Assembly (NCBI GenBank): GCA_021129615.1
Contig: JAJOKY010000024.1
Span: forward strand, 1-12,062
Direction: 5' to 3'
Source: Minisyncoccota bacterium
GTDB lineage: Bacteria > Patescibacteriota > Minisyncoccia > Minisyncoccales > CSSED10-335
Length of the DNA: 12,062 nucleotides
This document shows positions 1-5,198 of this stretch, in pieces (the stretch's first letter is position 1; every line of letters begins with the position of its first letter). The position numbers and the translations under genes are program-made. Below the pieces are notes generated by a model, which was given only the letters and a program-made list of their open reading frames with translations, was not told where the DNA came from and ran no database searches.

Positions 1-230
1 TAGAGCATGGGGACTCTCATGGAGATCGGATAGAACATGGGGACTCAGATAATCCGTCTCGTGATGAAGGGGTAGAGCATGGGGATGGGATAGAGCATGG
101 GGACTCAGATAATCCATCTCGCGATGATGGAATAGAGCATGGGGACTCAGATAATCTATCTCGCGATGATGGAATAGAGCATGGGGACTCTCATGGAGAT
201 CGGATAGAGCATGGGGACTCTCATGGAGAT
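1..230 (+). repeat. Mosaic tandem repeat of 30-, 42- and 18-base units
   Basis: Seven units all begin TAGAGCATGGGGA or a one-base variant. They start at 1 (30 bases), 31 (42), 73 (18), 91 (42), 133 (42), 175 (30) and 205 (26 before the match is lost). The 42-base units share GACTCAGATAATC followed by a TCTCGYGATGA block; the 30-base units share GACTCTCATGGAGATCGGA. The copies at 91 and 133 differ at one base, so duplication was recent. G+C is about 48% in the 42-base unit, visibly higher than the flanking DNA. Every length is divisible by three, so gain or loss of units keeps the reading frame of the protein tail. Confidence 0.95.
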
Positions 231-242
231 AGTTTTAATTAA
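1..242 (+). CDS. C-terminal end of an unknown protein with an acidic His/Asp/Gly repeat tail (5'-truncated)
   Basis: An open frame enters from the left edge (first full codon at 3) and stops at TAA 240-242, giving 79 visible residues. They are almost entirely repeats: long units EHGDSDNPSRDDGI, short units EHGDSHGDRI and one mini unit EHGDGI, ending in HGDSFN. All units are multiples of three, and most differences between copies are silent or conservative in this frame (GAA/GAG, CCG/CCA, CGT/CGC, GGG/GGA; GAA/GAT Glu/Asp; GTA/ATA Val/Ile). The same changes are mostly amino-acid changing on the reverse strand. The other two forward frames contain stops. The tail should be soluble, disordered and possibly metal-binding; the Asp spacing vaguely recalls thrombospondin type 3 calcium repeats, but the match is weak. 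The array probably continues upstream, because the first two bases fit the Ile codon that closes each unit. The stop lies 15 bases before the next ATG, so co-transcription is possible. The function of the whole protein cannot be told. Confidence 0.72.
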   Translation, partial: EHGDSHGDRIEHGDSDNPSRDEGVEHGDGIEHGDSDNPSRDDGIEHGDSDNLSRDDGIEHGDSHGDRIEHGDSHGDSFN

Positions 243-257
243 TCAATTATCACTATT

Positions 258-1055
258 ATGATAAAAGATTTTACAAGAATTATGCCAAAAAAAGGATGTG
301 AGGAATGGATAAAAAAACTGGGAGAGATGTCAGCTCTCTTTTCTAATACAGAGTACGAGACAATTAAGCGTGGACTTAGAAGGATTGCGATTATTAGAGT
401 TAGCCCCGATAATCTTAACTTATTTTTAGAAAAAATTAATAAAGATAGGTTATTGTTTACACCCGTTTTAAAAGTGGCTGAATCTTCTTCCTTCTCTATC
501 TTAAATAAATCAATTAAACCAGGAGATCCTTTCTCATGGGAGGGCTTTTTATCTAGAAACAACAAGGACGCTCAAAAATTTAAAAAATACTACCTAGAAA
601 ATGACCATATAGGGATTGGGGAGATGTTGGATTACCCAAAGTGCTGTACGGATCACTTTATTAGAACATTTCTAATTGACCCTTGCCCAATTTGGGAGGG
701 AGTTAGTGGTAAGGTGAAGGGATACCCTGAATCTAATAGGCTTATTAGGTATTTTGGCCCAGTAATAACCGCTCATATCTCATGTTCTCCTGATTGTAAA
801 GAGACAAAAAAAATGGGCAAGGAGTGGTTTAAAATAATGAAAAACATTGATAGCAAGCTAGCTGATGAGATGTATCAACTATTAGCAGGTCCAATGGTAT
901 GGAACAGCTATCATGGTGTTGTCCAAGTAGAAACCCCATATTTTATTGGATTAAATAGTGCTTATTATATTCCGAAAGAACCAAGGATAATAGAATGGTT
1001 AGGAGAGATAAAAGAAAAAACTCCTAGAAATAAAAAATTGAAAAGAAAGAAATAA
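258..1055 (+). CDS. Unrecognised Cys/His-motif protein, possibly DUF483-like
   Basis: A 265-residue soluble protein with no signal peptide or membrane segment. The clearest features are a YPKCC motif (Cys129-Cys130) followed by a Phe-containing helix, Cys143 in DPCPIW, and His173-x2-Cys176-x3-Cys180 (HISCSPDC). Their clustering in residues 125-180 suggests a metal or Fe-S site, or a redox centre. From memory the pattern resembles uncharacterised DUF483-type proteins found mainly in archaea; this is a weak recollection. The N-terminal 110 residues are mixed alpha/beta (RIAIIRVSPDNL) and the last 15 are strongly basic. The start is ATG 258, preceded by AT-rich sequence without a Shine-Dalgarno site, 15 bases after the repeat-tail gene. 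It converges on the methyltransferase with only 19 bases between. No function is claimed. Confidence 0.8.
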   Translation: MIKDFTRIMPKKGCEEWIKKLGEMSALFSNTEYETIKRGLRRIAIIRVSPDNLNLFLEKINKDRLLFTPVLKVAESSSFSILNKSIKPGDPFSWEGFLSRNNKDAQKFKKYYLENDHIGIGEMLDYPKCCTDHFIRTFLIDPCPIWEGVSGKVKGYPESNRLIRYFGPVITAHISCSPDCKETKKMGKEWFKIMKNIDSKLADEMYQLLAGPMVWNSYHGVVQVETPYFIGLNSAYYIPKEPRIIEWLGEIKEKTPRNKKLKRKK

Positions 1056-1083
1056 GAATATATCTGCCATCTTCTTATTTCTT
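1047..1083. terminator. Weak AT-rich hairpin between two convergent genes
   Basis: AAGAAATAAGAA (1047-1058) and TTCTTATTTCTT (1072-1083) form a perfect 12-base inverted repeat around a 13-base loop. It overlaps the last codons and stops of both convergent genes. Only two G-C pairs are present and there is no long T tract, so it is a poor intrinsic terminator. It could act as a weak bidirectional stop or protect mRNA 3' ends. Confidence 0.35.
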
Positions 1084-1683
1084 CCAAACAGCAACTGATA
1101 GCCCTGAGTAATCTTTCCGGTCTAATTTCCACCCTTTAATTTCTGGAAATTGACCAACCCAATCATATTTTTTAAGATTTAAGACATCTAAATACTCATA
1201 AAAAATTACCTTACCTCCTTTTTTAGAGTTATTCTTAAGTTTATTAAGATAATTATTTCTATCGTCTGGGTGAACATGGTATAATATCGCAAAAATAAAA
1301 TCAAAGGGACCTTTTTTGAAAGAATAATCTTTTATGTTCCCAACTTCAAAATTGTTAGCATGTTTCGAGTGAAGGACTTCTTTTGCTTGCTTGATTGACT
1401 TTTCCATAAAATCAATTCCATATGGTACTATTTTATACCCCGATGTAATTTCCAAATATTTTAACATTAATCCATTCCCACAGCCCAAATCAAGAATCTT
1501 CCCATCTTTGTCTATCTCTGAAACAAAAGCCATATAATTTTTCTCTGGTAATTGAGAAAATCCATTTGGCCGATAAAAATTTTCACCATTATTATCATCC
1601 CAATACTTTTTAATATAAAAATTTTTATACCTTGAATAAAACTCACTTGCATTTTCTTGACTGTTATTCTTGTTATTATCCAT
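1075..1683 (-). CDS. Class I SAM-dependent methyltransferase, substrate unknown
   Basis: A 202-residue protein with a Rossmann-fold methyltransferase core. Motif I, ILDLGCGNG, lies at residues 63-71 and binds S-adenosylmethionine. YGIDFMEKSI at 88-97 holds the acidic residue (Asp91) at the end of strand 2 expected to contact the ribose. FDFIFAILYHVHP at 127-139 is the motif IV/strand 4 region, and GGKVIFYEY near 156-164 is strand 5. The first 45 residues are rich in Asn, Tyr and Phe (SEFYSRYKNFYIKKYWDD) and resemble the N-terminal cap of small-molecule or ubiquinone/biotin-type methyltransferases, which does not fix the substrate. It is monocistronic, divergent from the 1791 gene across about 107 AT-rich bases and convergent with the upstream gene. 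There is no Shine-Dalgarno site; a promoter candidate lies 40 to 70 bases upstream. Confidence 0.88.
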   Translation of the reverse strand: MDNNKNNSQENASEFYSRYKNFYIKKYWDDNNGENFYRPNGFSQLPEKNYMAFVSEIDKDGKILDLGCGNGLMLKYLEITSGYKIVPYGIDFMEKSIKQAKEVLHSKHANNFEVGNIKDYSFKKGPFDFIFAILYHVHPDDRNNYLNKLKNNSKKGGKVIFYEYLDVLNLKKYDWVGQFPEIKGWKLDRKDYSGLSVAVWKK

Positions 1684-1723
1684 AATTTTTATTATAATTA
1701 ATTAAATATAAGCTTAATATAAT

Positions 1724-1752
1724 ATTATAACTAAAATATTTAAAAGATACAA
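1724..1752 (-). promoter_or_regulatory. Promoter candidate for the methyltransferase gene
   Basis: On the minus strand, TTGTAT (1752-1747) is followed by exactly 17 bases and then a perfect TATAAT (1729-1724). Transcription would begin near 1717, leaving a leader of about 33 bases. The -35 box matches only the TTG of the consensus. A second TATAAT (1696-1691) sits just before the ATG and could give a nearly leaderless transcript, but lacks a -35. AT-rich DNA makes chance matches likely. Confidence 0.5.
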
Positions 1753-1790
1753 TATTAAAAGTCGAAATAAAAAAATAAAATAATATTATT

Positions 1791-2279
1791 ATGAAAATAA
1801 AAATTTTAGTAGTTGCTTTTGGTTTAGCTCTCTTTATCTTGGGAGCCACGGCTGGGTTTATTCTGAGTCCTAGTCAAAGGAAAAATATATCTCCAATAAT
1901 AGACGAGAGGAAGATAGAAGATAGTTTCATTTTAGAAAATAAAGAGATAAAAAAAATTGCCTCATTAATGAAGATGGGCTTAATGGATGAAATCAATGTT
2001 AATATCTCTGGAGAAATAATTAGCTCAGATAAAGATAGTTTTACTTTGCTCCGTGATGAAAATACAATAAAGATAAAGGTTGATGAGCAAACTAATATTT
2101 ATCGATGGACAGAATTTGCTGAAGGAGAAACTCCTAAAAATAGGGAAATAGAGCTTAGTGATATACGGGCAGATGAGACAGTAGGAGTTTTTATAATGAT
2201 AACAAAAGAAGGAGGTTTACTTGCCAGAGGGATATCAGCTTCTGAGATTGAAGAAGAGGAAGAAACAATAAGCACATAG
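1791..2279 (+). CDS. Membrane-anchored extracytoplasmic protein, DUF5666-like small beta domain
   Basis: A 162-residue protein starting with Lys residues and one hydrophobic segment (about residues 5-25, ILVVAFGLALFILGATAGF), read as an uncleaved signal anchor. A charged linker with a short helix (40-66) follows, then a beta-rich region from 70 to about 150: a VNISGEIISSDKDSFTL opening, KIKVDEQTNIY, and a closing TVGVFIMITKEGGLLA. This strand pattern (xGxIxxxxxxSFTL, then a TxIxR/T element, then a 'V.V' strand) is typical of DUF5666-like or OB-like domains common in Patescibacteria. The last 12 residues are acidic (EIEEEEETIST). The job is unknown; an envelope role is inferred. The start is ATG 1791 with no Shine-Dalgarno site. 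It ends just before a strong terminator shared with tatA. Confidence 0.75.
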   Translation: MKIKILVVAFGLALFILGATAGFILSPSQRKNISPIIDERKIEDSFILENKEIKKIASLMKMGLMDEINVNISGEIISSDKDSFTLLRDENTIKIKVDEQTNIYRWTEFAEGETPKNREIELSDIRADETVGVFIMITKEGGLLARGISASEIEEEEETIST

Positions 2280-2297
2280 CTTATCAAGAGAAACGAT

Positions 2298-2336
2298 AAA
2301 AAAAGAAGAGGAGGTTACCCCACTCTTCTTTTTTTT
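2298..2336. terminator. Bidirectional intrinsic terminator between the 1791 gene and tatA
   Basis: GAAGAG (2305-2310) pairs with CTCTTC (2323-2328). The stem extends outward through seven A (2298-2304) against seven of the eight T (2329-2336), giving 13 pairs around a 12-base loop. The T tract works on the plus strand, and the A tract becomes a T tract on the minus strand. The minus-strand hairpin overlaps the last codons and stop of tatA, so tatA ends inside its own terminator. Confidence 0.8.
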
Positions 2337-2581
2337 GTTGCAGTTATACTCTTTTTTAATTCTTTCATTTCTTCCATCTCTTTTTCTACTTCTTCAATCC
2401 CTTCACTTATCTCTTTTTTTCCGCCAATAATCTCTTTTTCTATCTCTTTTCTGCTTTTTTTAAATTCACCAGTGAACTTTCCTAGGCTTCTAGCGATCTC
2501 TGTTGTCTTATTTTCTCCAAAAAATAAGACCCCTAGAGCTATAACGACTATTATTACTTCAATAAGACCGACTCCAAACAT
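2315..2581 (-). CDS. tatA: Twin-arginine translocase subunit TatA
   Basis: An 88-residue protein with the TatA/TatB layout: a short N-terminal membrane helix (about residues 7-21, IEVIIVVIALGVLFF), a hinge at FGENK (21-25), an amphipathic helix (about 26-43, TEIARSLGKFTGEFKKS), then a long charged Glu/Lys helix (44-77) and a basic end. TatA oligomers form or thin the membrane path for folded Tat substrates together with TatC. The hinge reads F-G-E-N-K rather than the usual F-G-P-K-K, so the common proline is replaced. It follows tatC by 31 bases in the same direction and no tatB is nearby, so TatA probably does both jobs, as in minimal TatAC systems. The terminator hairpin overlaps the 3' end. 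Confidence 0.93.
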   Translation of the reverse strand: MFGVGLIEVIIVVIALGVLFFGENKTTEIARSLGKFTGEFKKSRKEIEKEIIGGKKEISEGIEEVEKEMEEMKELKKSITATKKRRVG

Positions 2582-2612
2582 ATTTTAATTGATTGTTTAT
2601 ATTATTAAATGG

Positions 2613-3392
2613 TTATTCTGTGGGGGCTTTCGTTCCTTTGCTATTTTTTAACAAAAGGATGCCAGCAAAATATAGTCCCATAAACGGGATAGATAGCATC
2701 ATCATAGTAATTCCTGTTCCATCTGGTGTTATTATCGCTGAAAATATGAAAAAAATAAGTATTGCATACCTCCAATTTTCCATCCAAAAATTATCGCTAA
2801 CAATACCCATTTTAGATAATAAGACCATAAAAACAGGAAGCAAAAAAATTATACCGACTACTATCATTAAAGCAAAAACCATACTAACAAATTGAGTTAG
2901 GCAAAAAAATGGTTCTGCTCCAATAGCAATAACGAAAGAATAGAGGGCTTTAAATGTGGTCGGTATAATTAAAAAATAGGCGAAAAGACATCCTAAGATA
3001 AATAAGATTGAACTAGGTATTAAAATTTTAAAAATTGCTTTTTTTTCTGTCTGATAAAGAGCAGGAGCAAGGTATTTAATCGCTTTATAAATAAAAAATG
3101 GAGAGCTGGATATTAGACCTAGCAATAGAGAGATAATCACAAGAGAGAGAAAGGCCTCTAATGGATTAAGCACTATTACTTGAATTTCGCCTGAAAGAAG
3201 GTCGCGTTTTGCTATCTCTAGAAAATAGACGGATATAGAATTTAAGGACGGAATAGGATAATAGAGAGTGAGCCCGAATAAAGCAGCTTGACGAAACCCA
3301 AAGCCAAAAAAGAAGAGAGAGAAAGCGAAAGTAATCCCCATCCATGATAAAAATGCTTTTCCTAGTTGAGCTACTTCTTCAAAAATATTCAT
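2613..3392 (-). CDS. tatC: Sec-independent translocase protein TatC
   Basis: A 259-residue polytopic membrane protein with about six hydrophobic helices (near 18-33, 82-100, 120-143, 164-190, 207-222 and 228-247). Family landmarks are LNPLEAF (75-81), where the Glu follows the conserved Pro, SSSPFFIYKAIKYLAPALYQTEKK (95-118), and the C-terminal WRYAILIFFIFSAIITPDG block (207-225) with its TPD. TatC recognises the twin-arginine signal and recruits TatA. The N-terminus is unusual: the common HLEELRxR cytoplasmic helix is replaced by IFEEVAQLGKAFLSW, with Glu5 and Glu6 the only acidic residues there. In-frame codons upstream of ATG 3392 do not restore the motif, so this is divergence, not a misplaced start. 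It lies between tmk (52 bases upstream) and tatA. Confidence 0.93.
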   Translation of the reverse strand: MNIFEEVAQLGKAFLSWMGITFAFSLFFFGFGFRQAALFGLTLYYPIPSLNSISVYFLEIAKRDLLSGEIQVIVLNPLEAFLSLVIISLLLGLISSSPFFIYKAIKYLAPALYQTEKKAIFKILIPSSILFILGCLFAYFLIIPTTFKALYSFVIAIGAEPFFCLTQFVSMVFALMIVVGIIFLLPVFMVLLSKMGIVSDNFWMENWRYAILIFFIFSAIITPDGTGITMMMLSIPFMGLYFAGILLLKNSKGTKAPTE

Positions 3393-3444
3393 TTTTTTAA
3401 TTACACTTATATGAAAAATTATCTTAAGGGTAGATTATAGATAA

Positions 3445-4161
3445 TTAAAAACCTTCTCTTTTTATAACATTCCAGATTTTTTGATGTACCTCTTTAATTG
3501 ATAATAGTTGGCCATTCTCTATACACTCTATTACTCGAAAGTCCTTAGGAAACTCCTTCGAAGCCCAGATATAAGAACTCAGAGTATTAGTTAGGTGGAT
3601 TTTATCTGCCTCATGAATATCTCTTTTTTTATTTCCGAGATAAGATTCTCTCTTTTTCTTTTTTTCTTTTTCAATTATCTTTGAAGAAAATTTCATAGAA
3701 AAAGACGGTGATGTTTTTAGTATAAAGGTTATATCGGGCTTTGGAATTTTAAAAATATTATATTCAAGATCATATAGCCATTTTATATACTTTTTTCGTT
3801 CTTTTTTATTTTCAATTTTCCCGCCCTGATGACCTATATTAGAACTAATGTACCTATCAGAAATGATGATTTTTCCTTCCTCTATCCACTTTCTTAATTT
3901 AAAGCTTGAATCATATCTATCGCAGGCATAAAAAATTGACGCTCTATAGGGACCAACCTCTTCTGAGCTTCCATATTTTCCATTCAAATACTCTTCAACT
4001 AGTCCAGCTGACTTTGTCCCATATTGAGGAAAATCAATTTTAGCGACTTTACCTCCCTCTTTTTTGAAGCGACTATATAGTAATTTAGTTTGAGTAGCTT
4101 TCCCAGATCCATCTAATCCTTCAATTACTATAAATCTACCAGAGCTAGGTTGTTTTTTCAT
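3445..4161 (-). CDS. tmk: Thymidylate kinase (dTMP kinase)
   Basis: A 238-residue P-loop kinase that phosphorylates dTMP to dTDP. The P-loop GLDGSGKAT is at residues 15-23, DFPQYG at 43-48 forms part of the nucleotide-binding region, and SDRYISSNIGHQGGK at 101-115 carries the DR(Y) motif (Asp102-Arg103) and the dTMP-binding segment. KKRDIHEADKIHL (178-190) is the lid/adenine region, and its KxDxHE form is typical of a bacterial/archaeal subgroup. A Lys-rich stretch (161-172) precedes it. The length is slightly above the usual 205-215 residues because of this insertion. It is the first gene of a minus-strand operon followed by tatC and tatA, whose products are unrelated to nucleotide metabolism. 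The start is ATG 4161, without a Shine-Dalgarno site. Confidence 0.95.
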   Translation of the reverse strand: MKKQPSSGRFIVIEGLDGSGKATQTKLLYSRFKKEGGKVAKIDFPQYGTKSAGLVEEYLNGKYGSSEEVGPYRASIFYACDRYDSSFKLRKWIEEGKIIISDRYISSNIGHQGGKIENKKERKKYIKWLYDLEYNIFKIPKPDITFILKTSPSFSMKFSSKIIEKEKKKKRESYLGNKKRDIHEADKIHLTNTLSSYIWASKEFPKDFRVIECIENGQLLSIKEVHQKIWNVIKREGF

Positions 4162-4185
4162 AATAATTTTAATTATATAATTACT

Positions 4186-4214
4186 ATTATATCACCTATT
4201 CTTAGTAGGGGCAA
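4186..4214 (-). promoter_or_regulatory. Promoter candidate for the tmk-tatC-tatA operon
   Basis: On the minus strand, TTGCCC (4214-4209, four of six consensus bases) is followed by 17 bases and a perfect TATAAT (4191-4186). Transcription would begin near 4179, giving a leader of about 17 bases. A second TATAAT (4177-4172) lies closer to the ATG without a good -35. This is a consistent sigma-70-type match and fits the RpoD encoded in the window. Confidence 0.55.
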
Positions 4215-4232
4215 ATTTATTTTTAGATTAGA

Positions 4233-4259
4233 TTGTTTACATATCAATAGAGATATGAT
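4233..4259 (+). promoter_or_regulatory. Weak promoter candidate for the 3D-domain gene
   Basis: TTGTTT (4233-4238) and TATGAT (4254-4259, five of six) are spaced by 15 bases, shorter than the ideal 17. Transcription would begin near 4266 with a leader of about 40 bases carrying the Shine-Dalgarno site. It is divergent from the tmk promoter, whose -35 ends at 4214. Low support. Confidence 0.3.
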
Positions 4260-4291
4260 AGTTTGTTTTTATTGTTTAGAACATTAAAAAT

Positions 4292-4308
4292 AAAGGAGTG
4301 ATATTGTG
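4292..4308 (+). promoter_or_regulatory. Strong Shine-Dalgarno site that sets a GTG start
   Basis: AAAGGAG (4292-4298) precedes GTG at 4306 with seven bases between. This is the only clear Shine-Dalgarno site before a gene in the window, and it supports the GTG start over other choices. Confidence 0.8.
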
Positions 4309-4875
4309 TCAAGTAGAAACAATAATTATTGGAAGTTAGGCTTAGCAATACTATTATTTGTTACGATAGTTATTATACTTATCTCTTTAATAAAGATAAG
4401 CATAACTATGCAATCCTTAATCGCACCAAACGATAGAGGTCTTGAGCAAATTATTGTAGGTGCTCATATGCGACTAGAAGAAGCGGAGATAAGAATAGAG
4501 AGGTTAGAAAAAAAGAACGAAGAATTAACTCAAAAGCTAGAAGAAGTAAGGCAAAAGCTAGAGAAGTGGGGGATTGAAGTTTTTGAAGTTACAGCATATG
4601 CTCCTCTCTGCTTGAGTGCAATTGAGGGGATGTGTTTTAGTGGAGATCCCTCAATCACAGCTTCGGGAGAAACGGTTATTCCCGGTATAACAGCGGCTGC
4701 AGGGAGAGACATCCCCTTTGGAACAGTTATTTATATTGAAAACATCGGGAAAAGGATTGTCCAAGATAGGGGCTCAATGATCACTAACTACCACCTTGAC
4801 ATAGCCGTAAAGACAAAAAAAGAAGCCTTAGTTTTTGGAAGGCAAGAGCTAAGAGTTTTTATTCAAAGAGAATAA
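4306..4875 (+). CDS. Membrane-anchored coiled-coil protein with a C-terminal 3D domain (probable cell-wall enzyme)
   Basis: A 189-residue protein with three parts. Residues 11-30 are an N-terminal membrane anchor (LGLAILLFVTIVIILISLIK). Residues 55-88 form a heptad-rich coiled coil (RLEEAEIRIERLEKKNEEL). Residues 93-187 form a 3D domain, the double-psi beta-barrel related to MltA lytic transglycosylases and to YabE/YocH-type wall proteins. The 3D landmarks are VTAYAP (95-100), TASG (118-121), IPFGTVIYI (136-144), VQDRG (152-156) and HLDIAV (163-168), ending AxxFGRQELRVFI. The three Asp that name the fold appear to be Asp135, Asp154 and Asp165. Cys102 and Cys110 may form an external disulphide. 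It likely acts outside the cytoplasmic membrane on peptidoglycan, with the coiled coil as spacer or oligomeriser. Catalysis is inferred from the family. It starts at GTG with a good ribosome site and ends just before a strong terminator. Confidence 0.88.
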   Translation: MSSRNNNYWKLGLAILLFVTIVIILISLIKISITMQSLIAPNDRGLEQIIVGAHMRLEEAEIRIERLEKKNEELTQKLEEVRQKLEKWGIEVFEVTAYAPLCLSAIEGMCFSGDPSITASGETVIPGITAAAGRDIPFGTVIYIENIGKRIVQDRGSMITNYHLDIAVKTKKEALVFGRQELRVFIQRE

Positions 4876-4879
4876 AAAA

Positions 4880-4901
4880 AGCGGAAAGAAAACTTTCCGC
4901 T
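4880..4901. terminator. Bidirectional intrinsic terminator between the 3D-domain gene and tRNA-Val
   Basis: AGCGGAAAG (4880-4888) pairs perfectly with CTTTCCGCT (4893-4901) around an AAAA loop. On the plus strand it is followed by CTATTTTT and ends the 3D-domain gene. On the minus strand, A4874-A4880 become a run of T after the stem, so it also ends the tRNA transcript about 14 bases past the tRNA 3' end. Confidence 0.9.
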
Positions 4902-4914
4902 CTATTTTTAGGTG

Positions 4915-4988
4915 TGGGCTCGTCCAGACTCGAACTGGAGACCTCTTCGATGTCACCGAAGCGCTCTAACCAACTGAGCTACGAGCCC
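4915..4988 (-). tRNA. tRNA-Val (anticodon GAC)
   Basis: A 74-base cloverleaf on the minus strand: acceptor GGGCTCG/CGAGCCC (7 perfect pairs), D arm GCTC/GAGC with loop AGTTGGTTA, anticodon arm CTTCG/CGAAG with loop GTGACAT (anticodon GAC, U33 and A37 present), variable AGGTC, T arm TCCAG/CTGGA with loop TTCGAGT, discriminator A. It reads Val codons GUC and GUU. No CCA is encoded (the sequence continues CAC), so CCA-adding enzyme is needed. Base 32 is G, where C or U is usual. Confidence 0.95.
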
Positions 4989-5027
4989 AAAAATAAATTT
5001 TAAAATTTAATTTTCTGTATATTTAGA

Positions 5028-5198
5028 ATGACAGAAAGAGCCACAAAAGTCAAAGAGAGAGGAATAAACCCAGAAAGAAAAAGAGAGAAAGAGCGAAAGA
5101 GCGATAACGGAGTCTGGCCTCGCTACGGCAGAAAGAAGCAGAATAATGAAAGGAAAAGAATAAAGAAATTACAAAGAAAGGAGTTAGTAACCCCTTAG
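5028..5198 (+). CDS. Possible 56-residue highly basic small protein
   Basis: ATG 5028 opens a frame to TAG 5196-5198 that fills the whole gap between tRNA-Val and rpoD and overlaps the last 15 bases of rpoD on the other strand. The product is dominated by Lys, Arg and Glu (MTERATKVKERGINPERKRE, then SDNGVWPRYGRKKQ), with a predicted strongly positive charge, as in small nucleic-acid-binding or ribosome-associated proteins. The plus strand is strongly purine-rich, which resembles coding strands elsewhere in the window. Against it: no ribosome site, no family match that I recognise, overlap with rpoD, and the ease with which purine-rich DNA yields Lys/Glu/Arg frames. Short repeats of GAAAGAGC occur at 5033, 5087 and 5095. 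Alternatively this is just rpoD 3' untranslated sequence. Confidence 0.3.
   Translation: MTERATKVKERGINPERKREKERKSDNGVWPRYGRKKQNNERKRIKKLQRKELVTP

Noticed and set aside
1..230. CRISPR-like array
   Set aside because: Units are contiguous with no unique spacers, unit length varies in multiples of three, and a protein frame runs through all of them.
1..230. Reverse-strand coding through the repeat array
   Set aside because: One reverse frame is also open, but differences between units change amino acids there (Ala/Val, Thr/Met, His/Arg), while they are mostly silent in the forward frame.
239..565. 108-residue minus-strand ORF
   Set aside because: It lies antisense to the 258-1055 gene, has no domain pattern, and is low-complexity Ile/Leu/Ser sequence as expected for a shadow frame.
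2593..2895. 100-residue plus-strand ORF opposite tatC
   Set aside because: Shadow of tatC; the minus-strand TatC has clear family motifs throughout.
5178..5196. Hairpin AAGGAGTT/AACCCCTT at the rpoD stop as a terminator
   Set aside because: Three-base loop, one A-C mismatch and no proper T tract; too weak to list as a feature.
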